Shown here piece by piece: positions 25,796 to 34,123 of a stretch of DNA of 64,000 nucleotides; the first letter of the stretch is position 1, and each line of letters opens with the position of its first letter. The translations under genes were made by a program, and so were the position numbers. The notes under the pieces are model-generated. The model had not been told where the DNA came from. It made no database searches and worked only from the letters and a program-made list of their open reading frames with translations. This DNA comes from Bosea sp. 685 (GTDB lineage Bacteria > Pseudomonadota > Alphaproteobacteria > Rhizobiales > Beijerinckiaceae). Location: assembly GCF_031884435.1 (NCBI RefSeq), contig NZ_CP134779.1, positions 4,774,001-4,838,000 on the forward strand. The letters are read 5' to 3'.

Positions 25796-28749
25796 CGCGC
25801 GCGCTGCCCAAGCTCGCGCAAAGCCTTGGCGTCGCGCGGCGTCACCTCCGGATAGGCCGGATCGGCCAGCGCGGGGTCGAAATACTTCCAGGAGCGGACG
25901 CATTTGACGCCCGGCGCCCGCACGGAGACGACCGCGACGCCCGGCACATCGGCCAGGCGGAAGGCGTCCTGCGGCCCCTCGCCCGCGCTGATCGCGATGC
26001 CCGAGGTGATGCTGATCTCGGCGAGATCGACGCCCGAAAGCGCGGCCCTCAGATCGGGATCGTCGATATAGACCTTGGGCGCGGCCTCCAGCGAAGAGCC
26101 GATGCGCTTGCCCGCCCGCTCCAGCTCCAGCGCGCCAGTAACGACGCGGCGGACGCGGCGGATCTTGCTCCAGCGCTCGGCAAGCTCGGGATCGAGCCAG
26201 CCTTCAGGCGCTTGCGCGAAGAGTTCGAGATGCACCGAGCCGTCCATCGCCTTCTGCTCGGGATAGCGCTCCAGCCAGGCCTCTTCCGCGGTGAAGACCA
26301 GGATCGGCGCGAGCCAGGTGGCCAGGCAACGGAAGAGATGATCGACCACCGTCAATGCGCTCTTGCGGACATGGCTCGACAAGGGGTCGCAATAGAGTGC
26401 GTCCTTGCGGATGTCGAAATAGAAGGCCGAAAGCTCGGTGTTCATGAACTGCGAGAGCAGGTTCACCACCTTCTTATAGTCGTAGGTGCGATAGGCCTCC
26501 TCGACCTGCGGCCCGAGCTCGGCGAGCCGATGCAGCATCAACCGCTCCAGCTCCGGCATGGTCTGCGGCTCGTTGACCCGGATATCCTCGCTGAAATGGG
26601 CAAGCGTGCCGAGCATCCAGCGCGTGGTGTTGCGCAGCTTGCGATAGGTCTCGACGAAGGTCTTGAGGATCTCCTTGCCGATGCGCAGATCGTCGGAATA
26701 ATCGGCCGCCGCGACCCAGAGGCGCAGGATGTCGGCGCCCGAATCCTTGATGATGTCCTGCGGGGCGGTGACGTTGCCCTTCGACTTCGACATCTTCTCG
26801 CCCTTCTCGTCGAGGCAGAAGCCGTGGGTCAGGACGACGTCGAAGGGCGCCCGGCCGCGCGTGCCGCAGCTTTCGAGCAGGCTTGAATGGAACCAGCCGC
26901 GATGCTGGTCGGAGCCTTCGAGATACATCACCCGGTCATTGCCGCCATCGCCGCGCCGGCGGGCGCGCAGATCGGAGCGCTTCTCCAGCGTGAAGGCGTG
27001 GGTCGAGCCTGAATCGAACCAGACGTCGAGCACGTCGGTGACGCGCTCGTAAGCCGCCGGGTCATAGCCGAAGGGCTTCAGGAAGCGCGCGCCGTCCAGA
27101 TCGGTAAACCAGGCGTCGGCGCCTTCCAGCTCGAAGGCATCGGCGATCGCGGCGTTGACCTTGGCGTCGACCAGGATTGCGCCCGTCTCCTTCTCGACGA
27201 AGACGGTGATCGGAACGCCCCAGGCGCGCTGGCGCGAGACTACCCAGTCGGGGCGGTTGGCGATCATGCCGTTGATGCGGTTCTCACCGGCGGCGGGCAC
27301 CCATTGCGTGTCCTTGATCGCGCCGAGCGCAACCTCGCGCAAAGTGCGATTGCCCAGGCTCTCGACCGCCTTGTCCATGGCGATGAACCATTGCGGCGTG
27401 TTGCGGAAGATGACCGGCTTCTTCGAGCGCCAGCTATGCGGATACTGGTGCTTCAACCGACCGCGCGCGACGAGATGGCCGCTCGCGGCAAGGGCCTTGA
27501 TCACGGCTTCGTTGGCGTCGCCCTTCTCGCCCTTGTCGGTGATGACCTGCTTGCCCTCAAAACCGGGCGCATCCTTGGTGAAGCGGCCATCGGCATCGAC
27601 GGTGTAGGGGATGTGGGTGTCGATGCCGCGCTCGGCCAGCATTCGGCCATTGGCCATCCAGACGTCGAAGTCCTCGCGACCATGGCCGGGTGCGGTGTGG
27701 ACGAAGCCCGTACCGGCATCGTCGGTGACATGGTCGCCGTCGAGCAGCGGTACGTCGAAATCATAGCCCTGGCCGCGCAGCGGGTGAGCGCAGGTCAGGC
27801 CGGCCAGCTCATGGGCAGATACATCCGAAACCAGCTCGAAAGCCTCCACCTTCGCCGCCTTGAAGACGCCTTCGGCGAGGTTCTTGGCGAGCACATAGCT
27901 CGCACCGACCTTGGCCCAATTGCCTTCGGGCGACGCAGTGATGCGGTAAAGCCCATAGGCGATCTTGTTGTGGAAGGAGATCGCGCGGTTGCCGGGGATC
28001 GTCCAGGGCGTGGTCGTCCAGATCAGGATCGAGGCATCAGCGAGACCGCCGGCAGGCGCGACGACCGGGAACGCCACGAACACCGTGTCGCTGACATGCT
28101 CCTCATACTCGACCTCGGCCTCCGCCAGCGCGGTCTTCTCGACCACCGACCACATCACCGGCTTGGAGCCGCGATAGAGCTGGCCGGTCTCGGCGAACTT
28201 CATGATCTCGCGGGAGATCTGTGCCTCGGCGGGATAGGCCATGGTGAGATAAGGGTCGGCCCAATCGCCCTCGACGCCCAGGCGCTTGAACTCCTCGCGC
28301 TGGATATCGACCCATTTCTCGGCGAAGGCGCGGCATTCCTTGCGGAATTCGACGACCGGCACATCGTCCTTGTTCAGGCCCTTGGCGCGATACTGCTCCT
28401 CGATCTTCCATTCGATCGGCAGGCCGTGGCAGTCCCAGCCCGGCACATAGTTCGAATCGAAGCCGAGCATCTGCTGCGAGCGTGCGACGAGATCCTTCAG
28501 CACCTTGTTGAGCACATGGCCGATATGGATGTTGCCATTGGCGTAGGGCGGGCCGTCATGCAGCACGAAGCGGTCGCGCCCCTTCGCGGTGGCGCGCAGC
28601 TTCTTATAGAGGTCGATCCTGGCCCAGCGGGCGAGCAGTTCCGGCTCGCGCTGCGGCAACCCCGCGCGCATCGGGAACTCGGTCTGGGGCAGGAACAGCG
28701 TCTGGGAGTAGTCGACGGTTTCGGTCTTGTCGGCGGCTTTGTCGGTCAT
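25792..28749 (-). CDS. ileS: isoleucyl-tRNA synthetase
   Basis: Charges tRNA-Ile (985 aa). Class I signatures are present: HIGH at 75-78 in [12 protein letters not shown] and KMSKS in EKMSKSKGN near residue 650. The large editing domain lies between, with [14 protein letters not shown] and the [19 protein letters not shown] editing-site segment. A C-terminal anticodon-binding domain follows. The stop overlaps the lspA start. The 206-bp gap to ribF upstream shows no gene. Confidence 0.97.
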   Translation of the reverse strand: MTDKAADKTETVDYSQTLFLPQTEFPMRAGLPQREPELLARWARIDLYKKLRATAKGRDRFVLHDGPPYANGNIHIGHVLNKVLKDLVARSQQMLGFDSNYVPGWDCHGLPIEWKIEEQYRAKGLNKDDVPVVEFRKECRAFAEKWVDIQREEFKRLGVEGDWADPYLTMAYPAEAQISREIMKFAETGQLYRGSKPVMWSVVEKTALAEAEVEYEEHVSDTVFVAFPVVAPAGGLADASILIWTTTPWTIPGNRAISFHNKIAYGLYRITASPEGNWAKVGASYVLAKNLAEGVFKAAKVEAFELVSDVSAHELAGLTCAHPLRGQGYDFDVPLLDGDHVTDDAGTGFVHTAPGHGREDFDVWMANGRMLAERGIDTHIPYTVDADGRFTKDAPGFEGKQVITDKGEKGDANEAVIKALAASGHLVARGRLKHQYPHSWRSKKPVIFRNTPQWFIAMDKAVESLGNRTLREVALGAIKDTQWVPAAGENRINGMIANRPDWVVSRQRAWGVPITVFVEKETGAILVDAKVNAAIADAFELEGADAWFTDLDGARFLKPFGYDPAAYERVTDVLDVWFDSGSTHAFTLEKRSDLRARRRGDGGNDRVMYLEGSDQHRGWFHSSLLESCGTRGRAPFDVVLTHGFCLDEKGEKMSKSKGNVTAPQDIIKDSGADILRLWVAAADYSDDLRIGKEILKTFVETYRKLRNTTRWMLGTLAHFSEDIRVNEPQTMPELERLMLHRLAELGPQVEEAYRTYDYKKVVNLLSQFMNTELSAFYFDIRKDALYCDPLSSHVRKSALTVVDHLFRCLATWLAPILVFTAEEAWLERYPEQKAMDGSVHLELFAQAPEGWLDPELAERWSKIRRVRRVVTGALELERAGKRIGSSLEAAPKVYIDDPDLRAALSGVDLAEISITSGIAISAGEGPQDAFRLADVPGVAVVSVRAPGVKCVRSWKYFDPALADPAYPEVTPRDAKALRELGQRAR

Positions 28750-28955
28750 GTCGGGTCCGGCTCGGGCAATGCGGACAAGCGGGCCATTCGAGGCTGGCGC
28801 GGCGCTGGTCCATCGTGAAACTGGGAAGCGATGGTCACCCCGGCTTGCGCAAGCGCCCGCGCGTCAGCGCAGGGCGGCAGCCGGGCCCGTAATTCGCCGG
28901 AGGTCTATGAGCGTGGCGCGATCAGCAAGCATCTGCGGCTTCTAGCAAACGCGGT

Positions 28956-29999
28956 CTACGGAAGGAAGGGCGGCGTTTTCGCCAAGATGTCGCGCGCCGC
29001 CACGCTATCGGCGTCCATCTGCACGATCAGCGCTTCGAGCGTATCGAACTTCGCCTCGCCGCGCAGCCAGGAGACGAGCGCGACATCGACCTGCTTGCCA
29101 TAGATATCGCCGGAGAAATCGAAGACGAAGGTCTCCAATCGCGGCGCACCGTCGTCGAAGGTCGGGCGGCGGCCGAAGCTGGCGACGCCGTCATGCCAGA
29201 CACCGTCGATCTTCATCCTGACCGCATAGATACCGTAACGCAGCTTGCAATCGCGGGCGAGGTGCATGTTGGCGGTCGGGTAGCCGAGATCGCGGCCGCG
29301 CTTGTCGCCATGGGCAACGACGCCGCGCACGAACCAGGGCCGCCCCAGGAAATCCGCCGCGCGGGCGACATCACCGGCCTCGAGCGCGATACGGATCAAT
29401 GTCGAGGAGACCGGCTCGCCAGCCCAGGCATAGGGCGGCACGACCGCGACGGGCACGCCCTGCACGCCTGCGCGCGCCTGCAGCATCTCGGGCGAGCCGG
29501 CGCGGCCCTGGCCGAAATGGAAGTCATAGCCGCAGACGAGCCCGGTCGCCCCCAGCTTGCCGAGCAGCAGATCATCGACAAAGGCCTCGGCGCTGATCGT
29601 CGCGACGCCGCGGTCGAAAGGCAGGACGAAGGTCAATGGCAGGCCGGCCTGGCCGAGCAGCTCCAGCTTCACGGCCGGCGGCGTCAGCCGGAACACCGGC
29701 TGGTCGGGGCGGAAGACGCTGCGCGGATGCGGCTCGAAGGTCAGTGCGGCGGCCTTCGCCCCACGCTCGGCCGCCATCGCAACCGCGACGCGGGCAAGCT
29801 CGGCATGGCCGCGATGGACCCCATCAAAATTGCCGAGCGCCAGGACCGCGCCGCGCAAGGCGTCGGGAACCGGTTTCTCGATGTCGAGAACGAAAGCGGC
29901 ATGCGCGTCGAAAGGATGCGCGTCGAAAGGCTGCAGGTCAGGAGGCTGCAGGTCAGGAGGCTGCGCGTCGGCAGGCGGCGCATCGGCGGGAAAGGTCAT
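28956..29999 (-). CDS. ribF: bifunctional riboflavin kinase / FAD synthetase
   Basis: Makes FMN and then FAD (347 aa). The N-terminal nucleotidyltransferase has LGNFDGVHRGH near residue 54 and TFEPHPRSVF. The C-terminal riboflavin kinase has FFVRG-type sequence (PWFVRGVVAHGDKRGRDLGYPTAN) and VASFGRRPTFDDG. The protein starts at ATG 29999. It carries an unusual N-terminal leader of pentapeptide repeats (PPADA QPPDL QPPDL QPFDA HPFDA) made by 15-bp tandem repeats, which precede the conserved fold and probably do not contribute to catalysis. No FMN riboswitch was recognised upstream. Confidence 0.95.
   Translation of the reverse strand: MTFPADAPPADAQPPDLQPPDLQPFDAHPFDAHAAFVLDIEKPVPDALRGAVLALGNFDGVHRGHAELARVAVAMAAERGAKAAALTFEPHPRSVFRPDQPVFRLTPPAVKLELLGQAGLPLTFVLPFDRGVATISAEAFVDDLLLGKLGATGLVCGYDFHFGQGRAGSPEMLQARAGVQGVPVAVVPPYAWAGEPVSSTLIRIALEAGDVARAADFLGRPWFVRGVVAHGDKRGRDLGYPTANMHLARDCKLRYGIYAVRMKIDGVWHDGVASFGRRPTFDDGAPRLETFVFDFSGDIYGKQVDVALVSWLRGEAKFDTLEALIVQMDADSVAARDILAKTPPFLP
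29901..29990. repeat. six 15-bp tandem repeats at the ribF N-terminus
   Basis: Two identical units ATGCGCGTCGAAAGG (29901-29930), two identical CTGCAGGTCAGGAGG (29931-29960), then CTGCGCGTCGGCAGG and CGGCGCATCGGCGGG (29961-29990). All are in frame with ribF on the minus strand, encoding a proline-rich pentapeptide array just after the start codon. Confidence 0.9.
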
Positions 30000-30088
30000 C
30001 GATCGCAAGCGTCCGGGCGCCCGAGGAGCCCGGGCGGAGCAGTGTTTGGCCTCAAGGCCGCAGAGGCGTCAAGGCCAAGAGCGAGACC

Positions 30089-30181
30089 GTCATTCTCGGG
30101 CGAAGCAAAGCGAAGACCCGAGAACCTCGTTCAAGAAGGGGCTTTCCTGCTTGAGATGGCCGGGTCAAGCCCGACCATGAC
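30089..30181. repeat. palindromic intergenic element (GTCATTCTCGGGC type)
   Basis: The element opens with GTCATTCTCGGGC and closes with GACCATGAC (GTCAT 30089-30093 and ATGAC 30177-30181). TTCTCGGG (30093-30100) pairs with CCCGAGAA (30117-30124), and GGGTCAAGCCC lies near the end. Similar sequences are dispersed in Hyphomicrobiales genomes. It fills most of the gap between ribF and the MaoC gene. Confidence 0.75.
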
Positions 30182-30193
30182 GCTAAAGCATGC

Positions 30194-30634
30194 TCAGAGC
30201 TTCCGCGCAGGCGGCAGCGCGACCCAGGCCTCGCCCTCCAGCACGGCCTTGCCGTCGACCAGGCATTCGCAGAACAGCCGAGCCCGCCTGCGCTCGGCCA
30301 CCAGCTCCACCACCTCGACGCGGGCCGTGACGACATCGCCGATCTTGACCGGCGCAAGGAAGGTCAGGGTCTGCGAGAGATAGACCGCGCCCGGCCCCGG
30401 CAGGCGTGTGCCGAGCAGCGCCGAGACGAGGCTTGCGGTCAGCATGCCATGGGCGATGCGCTGGCCGAACTTGGTGCTGGCGGCATAGCGGTCGCAGAGA
30501 TGGATCGGGTTCGCATCGCCCGAGAGATCCGCGAAAAGCGAGATGTCGCGCTCCATCACGGTACGCATCAGGCTCTCATTCTGCCCGATCGACAGATCCT
30601 CGAAGGCATGAACCTGATAAAGAGAGCTGGTCAT
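30194..30634 (-). CDS. MaoC family (R)-hydratase-like protein
   Basis: A 146-residue single hot-dog-fold protein. The hydratase signature is DANPIHLCDRYAASTKFGQRIAHGML, where the Asp and His are the catalytic pair of (R)-specific enoyl-CoA hydratases (seen here in pieces: SGDANPIHL and IAHGML). It probably hydrates an enoyl-CoA, but the chain length is unknown. ATG 30634 starts MTSSLYQVHAFEDL, the usual family length; the open frame extends upstream without conserved sequence. It is divergent from cheY across 283 bp. Confidence 0.88.
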   Translation of the reverse strand: MTSSLYQVHAFEDLSIGQNESLMRTVMERDISLFADLSGDANPIHLCDRYAASTKFGQRIAHGMLTASLVSALLGTRLPGPGAVYLSQTLTFLAPVKIGDVVTARVEVVELVAERRRARLFCECLVDGKAVLEGEAWVALPPARKL

Positions 30635-30774
30635 CGTCCTGGCGGTCCCGGTGCTCCAGGCCAGCAGCTCGGCGCGGCCCGTTCTATCTCGCATCTGCGA
30701 AAGCCTGTCACAGCCGCCCGGTTTCGACCATTGAACTTTGGTGATCGCCGGCCATTGCAGCCGGCGGAACGGCA

Positions 30775-30799
30775 AATGCCGTTGGGTCACTTCGGCATT
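30775..30799. promoter_or_regulatory. inverted repeat in the MaoC/cheY intergenic region
   Basis: AATGCCG (30775-30781) and CGGCATT (30793-30799) are perfect 7-bp arms separated by 11 bp, about 120 bp before cheY. A half CtrA-like TTAA lies just downstream (near 30804). It could be an operator or a small hairpin; no regulator is implied by the context. Confidence 0.35.
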
Positions 30800-30917
30800 G
30801 GATTAACCGCTTTGAAACGCCGCAGGCCTAAGACAGTCGATCCATGGCCGCCCGCTAGAGACGGCACGCGGCCTGGGTATCGCCCCGCCCTGCGAATTTG
30901 ATGCTTGGAGCACCATA

Positions 30918-31301
30918 ATGGCTCTCGACCCCTCCATGCCGATCCTGGTGGTCGATGATTATCAGACCATGGTCCGAATCATCCGCAATCTCCTGAAGCA
31001 GCTCGGCTTTGAGAATGTCGACGATGCGTCCGACGGCTCCGCGGCGATCGCCAAGATGCGCGACAAGAAATACGGGCTGGTGATCTCGGACTGGAACATG
31101 GAGCCGATGACCGGGTTCGAATTGCTGCGCCGCGTGCGCGAGGAAGATGCGCTGTCGCAGACGCCGTTCATCATCGTGACCGCCGAATCCAAGACCGAAA
31201 ACGTCATCGCCGCCAAGAAGGCCGGCGTGAACAACTACATCGTCAAGCCGTTCAACGCTCAGACGCTGAAGACCAAGATCGAATCGGTCTGCGCCGCCTG
31301 A
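30918..31301 (+). CDS. single-domain response regulator (CheY-like)
   Basis: A 127-residue receiver domain with no output domain. All key residues are present at CheY-like positions: D13 and D14 (metal), D58 (phospho-acceptor in ISDWNM), T88, Y107 and K110 (YIVKPF). It closely resembles chemotaxis CheY proteins, yet no other chemotaxis or kinase gene lies in this window, so it is an orphan whose kinase is elsewhere. GGAG eight bases upstream supports the ATG at 30918. Confidence 0.92.
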   Translation: MALDPSMPILVVDDYQTMVRIIRNLLKQLGFENVDDASDGSAAIAKMRDKKYGLVISDWNMEPMTGFELLRRVREEDALSQTPFIIVTAESKTENVIAAKKAGVNNYIVKPFNAQTLKTKIESVCAA

Positions 31302-31318
31302 GCGCGCTCCACCCCTGA

Positions 31319-31432
31319 GCCCTCATCCTGAGGAGCCACGAAGTGGCGTCTCGAAGGATGCTCCAGGAGGTTCCGGAAACAACGGGAACACCCCTTCGGG
31401 ACTAAGCCTGCGGCGCTCCTCAGGATGAGGGC
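31319..31432. repeat. palindromic intergenic element (CCCTCATCCTGAGGAGC type)
   Basis: Perfect 18-bp inverted arms: GCCCTCATCCTGAGGAGC at 31319-31336 and its complement at 31415-31432. The inner sequence GTCTCGAAGGATGCTCCAGG is typical of a repeat dispersed in many Hyphomicrobiales genomes. It lies between the convergent cheY and HAD genes and probably helps end both transcripts. Confidence 0.85.
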
Positions 31433-31463
31433 TGCATAGAGGCCGCCTTCTGGCTCCGCCCTC

Positions 31464-32333
31464 TCACCACACCAGATGCGGCAATGCGTAGTCCGGCCGG
31501 TGGCTCTGCTCGGCGAACCAATCATGCCTGTGCTCCCAGGACGCTTCGAGCAGGTCCTGCGCATGGATCCCGGCCAGCACCATGACGCTCGTCGCGCCAA
31601 AGCCGTTGGCTCCGGCGATGTCGGTACGGATCGCATCGCCGATGCCGCAGATGCGTGATCGCTCGACGGCTGCGCCACGCTCCCGCTCCATGATCGCGAC
31701 CGCCATCTCGTAGATCGGCTGGTGCGGCTTGCCGGCATAGATGACCTTGCCGCCGGCCTCTTCATAGGCGAGCGCGATCGAGCCCGCGCAAGGCACGATG
31801 CGCCCTCCCCGGTCGACCACCAGATCGGGATTGGCACAGATCAGGGTGAGGTCGCGCCGGGCGAAGTCGGCCAGCATGCCGGCATAGCTCCCGGCCGTCT
31901 CGGTCTCGTCGTCGAACAGGCCGGTGCAGAGCACGTAATTCGCCTCCGCCGGCCCGACGCGCGGAGCATCAAGCCCCGCGACCAGCGGCAGGTCGCGGTC
32001 GGGGCCGAGCATGAAGACAGGCTCGCCGGCGCGCTCCTGGATCAAGGCACGGCAGACATCGCCGGAGGTCACGATCGCGTCCCAGGCGTCCTTGGGCACG
32101 TTGAACCCGGCGAGCTGGCGCTCGATCTCGGCGCGCGGGCGCGGCGCATTGGTGACGAGGACGACGAAGACGCCGCGCTGCCTTGCAGCAACCAGCGCCT
32201 CGACGGCGCCGCGATGCGCCACGACGCCGTTATGAACCACGCCCCAGACATCGCAGAGGCAGAGATCGAACTGGTCGGCGATCTCGGAAAAGCCGGTCAG
32301 GGCCGTGGTGGCTTCGCTCTTCGGTGGTGGCAA
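31464..32333 (-). CDS. TIGR01459 family HAD-type hydrolase
   Basis: A 289-residue HAD hydrolase of the NagD-like type. Motif I is DVWGVVHNG near residue 29; VLVTNAPRP is motif II; the K of GKPHQPIYEMA is motif III; GDAIRTDIAGANGFG is the acidic motif IV. I recognise the family as TIGR01459, conserved in alphaproteobacteria near ribF/ileS, probably a sugar-phosphate or nucleotide phosphatase. The start appears to be TTG at 32333 with GGAG about ten bases before it; no in-frame ATG was found nearby. Confidence 0.85.
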   Translation of the reverse strand: MPPPKSEATTALTGFSEIADQFDLCLCDVWGVVHNGVVAHRGAVEALVAARQRGVFVVLVTNAPRPRAEIERQLAGFNVPKDAWDAIVTSGDVCRALIQERAGEPVFMLGPDRDLPLVAGLDAPRVGPAEANYVLCTGLFDDETETAGSYAGMLADFARRDLTLICANPDLVVDRGGRIVPCAGSIALAYEEAGGKVIYAGKPHQPIYEMAVAIMERERGAAVERSRICGIGDAIRTDIAGANGFGATSVMVLAGIHAQDLLEASWEHRHDWFAEQSHRPDYALPHLVW

Positions 32334-32436
32334 GTCGTGGTCACTCCGGATGGCATCGGGCAGATTCTACCGCCCGAAGGAAAAGCATGATGCCGGAAAA
32401 TGACAACCACTTCTCGGCGTTGAGCGCTCATGCGCC

Positions 32437-32496
32437 GATGAAACTTGCACCCATGAGACTTGCACCGATGAGACTTGCACCGATGAGGTTCGCAGG
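32437..32496. repeat. four 15-bp tandem repeats between two genes
   Basis: GATGAAACTTGCACC, CATGAGACTTGCACC, GATGAGACTTGCACC and GATGAGGTTCGCAGG run head to tail from 32437. They lie 20 bp after the EAL gene stop and about 100 bp before the HAD gene start, apparently untranslated. Same period as the other short repeats here. Confidence 0.85.
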
Positions 32497-32516
32497 GCCA
32501 GGGCCCATGCCGGCGA

Positions 32517-33971
32517 TCAGGCGCTGGCGCGGCGCAGCACGGAACGGAACGACTGACGCTCGGGTTTGGCTTCGTCCTGCGCCGGGCTTGCAGGCGGCGG
32601 ATAGCCAAGCACCTCGGCGGTCGGGCGCGGCAGTGCGGCTTCGCTTGCGGCAGCGGGCGGTGCCGCCTCCGGCTCGGCGAAGACCTCTGGCTTCACCGGG
32701 CGCGGCGGCGAGAAGATCAGGCCCTGCGCATAGGTGATGCCGAGCTCGATCATGTCCGCGACGGTCGGGTTGTCGGCGATCTCGTCCGCGACCAGCGCGA
32801 TCGAGGCCCGCGCCATCATCGAGGCCAAATCACCCGCCGCGATGTCGAGCGAACCCTCACCAGCCATCTCGGCCTGGAACAGCGTCGCGGGCGCCTTGAC
32901 GAAGCGAATGCCGCGATCAAACAGCGCGATGGGATCGAGCCGCAGATCGGCGACCTGATCGAGCGCGAAACGCACGCCATTGGCCGACATCGCGCCGAGC
33001 AATCCCAGACTCGCCGGGTCCAGCGCGCGGAAGACGCGCTGCGGCATCTCCACCACGAGATGGCCATTGTGCTCGCGATATCGATCGAGAATGCGCGACA
33101 GCGTCGCCAGTGCCTTGGACGAACTCCAGGTCGCCTCGCTGAAATTGCAGGAGACGAAGAGCCCGCCCTCCTTCGTGCCGAGATGGCGCGCGATCGCCAA
33201 AGCACGCGTCAGCACCAGCGCATCGAGCGTCGGACCGAAGCCGCGCTGCTCGACGATCGACAGGAAATCCTCGGGCAGGAGCAGCGTGTTCTCGTCGACC
33301 CGCAGGCGCACCAACGCCTCATAGCCGCGTGTGCGCCGCTGCGGTAATTGCACGATCGGCTGCAGATGCACCTCGACCTTGCCCTCGGACAGGGCCGTGC
33401 TGATCACGGCGGCGCGCTTGTCGGCGGCGCGGCGTTCGGCGGCGCGCTCGGCCTCCTCGCGCTCGGCCGCGATCGCGTCGAGCCGCGCCTGACGCGCGGC
33501 CTCCGGATCGATCACCGGAACCGGCGCCGGCTTGGCGGGCGGCGGCGCCTGCCGCGCTTGCGCCACGGTCAATTGGGCATCGTGGTCGGCGAGCGTGGTC
33601 GCGACCTGATGGATGAGATCGCCGAGCAGACCGACCTCGGCCGTCAATTCATTGATCGCGGCGCGCGCCGGCGCCGCATCGGCCTCGCGCATCGGCATCT
33701 GCTCGACGCGCTGCGACAGGTTGTCCAGCCTGATCGCATTTGTCGCGAGCCTGACCTTGACCTCGCCGAGGCCGGCGAAGATCTGCTCGCGCTGCGCCAG
33801 CAGGCGGCGCTCATAGAGCCGGGCCGTGCCGATCAACCCGCCGCCGCAGATCAGCAATCCCGCAGCTGCGCCCAATCCGCCCGGCAGTAGCAACGTCGTG
33901 ATCGCACCGGCCGAAACACCTGTGACGGCAGCGGCGAGAGGGTGCAATGCATTCAAGCGGACAGGGGCCAA
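32517..33971 (-). CDS. membrane-anchored degenerate EAL-domain protein
   Basis: A 484-residue protein. Two N-terminal hydrophobic segments (about 10-50) are followed by a coiled-coil-like region, an Ala/Glu-rich linker and a C-terminal EAL domain (about 210-430). The EAL motif itself survives in RGYEALVRL and CNFSEATW keeps the Asn. The metal-binding DDFGTG loop is replaced by ALDQVADLRLD, so c-di-GMP hydrolysis is unlikely and a binding or scaffold role is more probable. The start is uncertain: TTG at 33971 lies before the hydrophobic region and no good ATG is available. Confidence 0.8.
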   Translation of the reverse strand: MAPVRLNALHPLAAAVTGVSAGAITTLLLPGGLGAAAGLLICGGGLIGTARLYERRLLAQREQIFAGLGEVKVRLATNAIRLDNLSQRVEQMPMREADAAPARAAINELTAEVGLLGDLIHQVATTLADHDAQLTVAQARQAPPPAKPAPVPVIDPEAARQARLDAIAAEREEAERAAERRAADKRAAVISTALSEGKVEVHLQPIVQLPQRRTRGYEALVRLRVDENTLLLPEDFLSIVEQRGFGPTLDALVLTRALAIARHLGTKEGGLFVSCNFSEATWSSSKALATLSRILDRYREHNGHLVVEMPQRVFRALDPASLGLLGAMSANGVRFALDQVADLRLDPIALFDRGIRFVKAPATLFQAEMAGEGSLDIAAGDLASMMARASIALVADEIADNPTVADMIELGITYAQGLIFSPPRPVKPEVFAEPEAAPPAAASEAALPRPTAEVLGYPPPASPAQDEAKPERQSFRSVLRRASA

Positions 33972-34123
33972 GGCAGCATTCGCGCGTTGGGTTGATCGGG
34001 ACGAATCGGCGAATCACGGGTGTTCCGCAACCTTAACCATAGGTCGGACCGCTTGCGAGCACCGGGTGGGGGCTTTGCGGCAGAAAATGCAGGAAAAACA
34101 GTGGATCGCGCCGCGAAGACAGA

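Noticed and set aside
28750..28955. A small gene or T-box/riboswitch in the ileS-ribF gap
   Set aside because: No conserved riboswitch core, ribosome site or plausible protein was found in the 206 bp.
30918..31301. A chemotaxis gene cluster around cheY
   Set aside because: No cheA, cheW, cheR, cheB or receptor gene is found on either side; the response regulator is an orphan.
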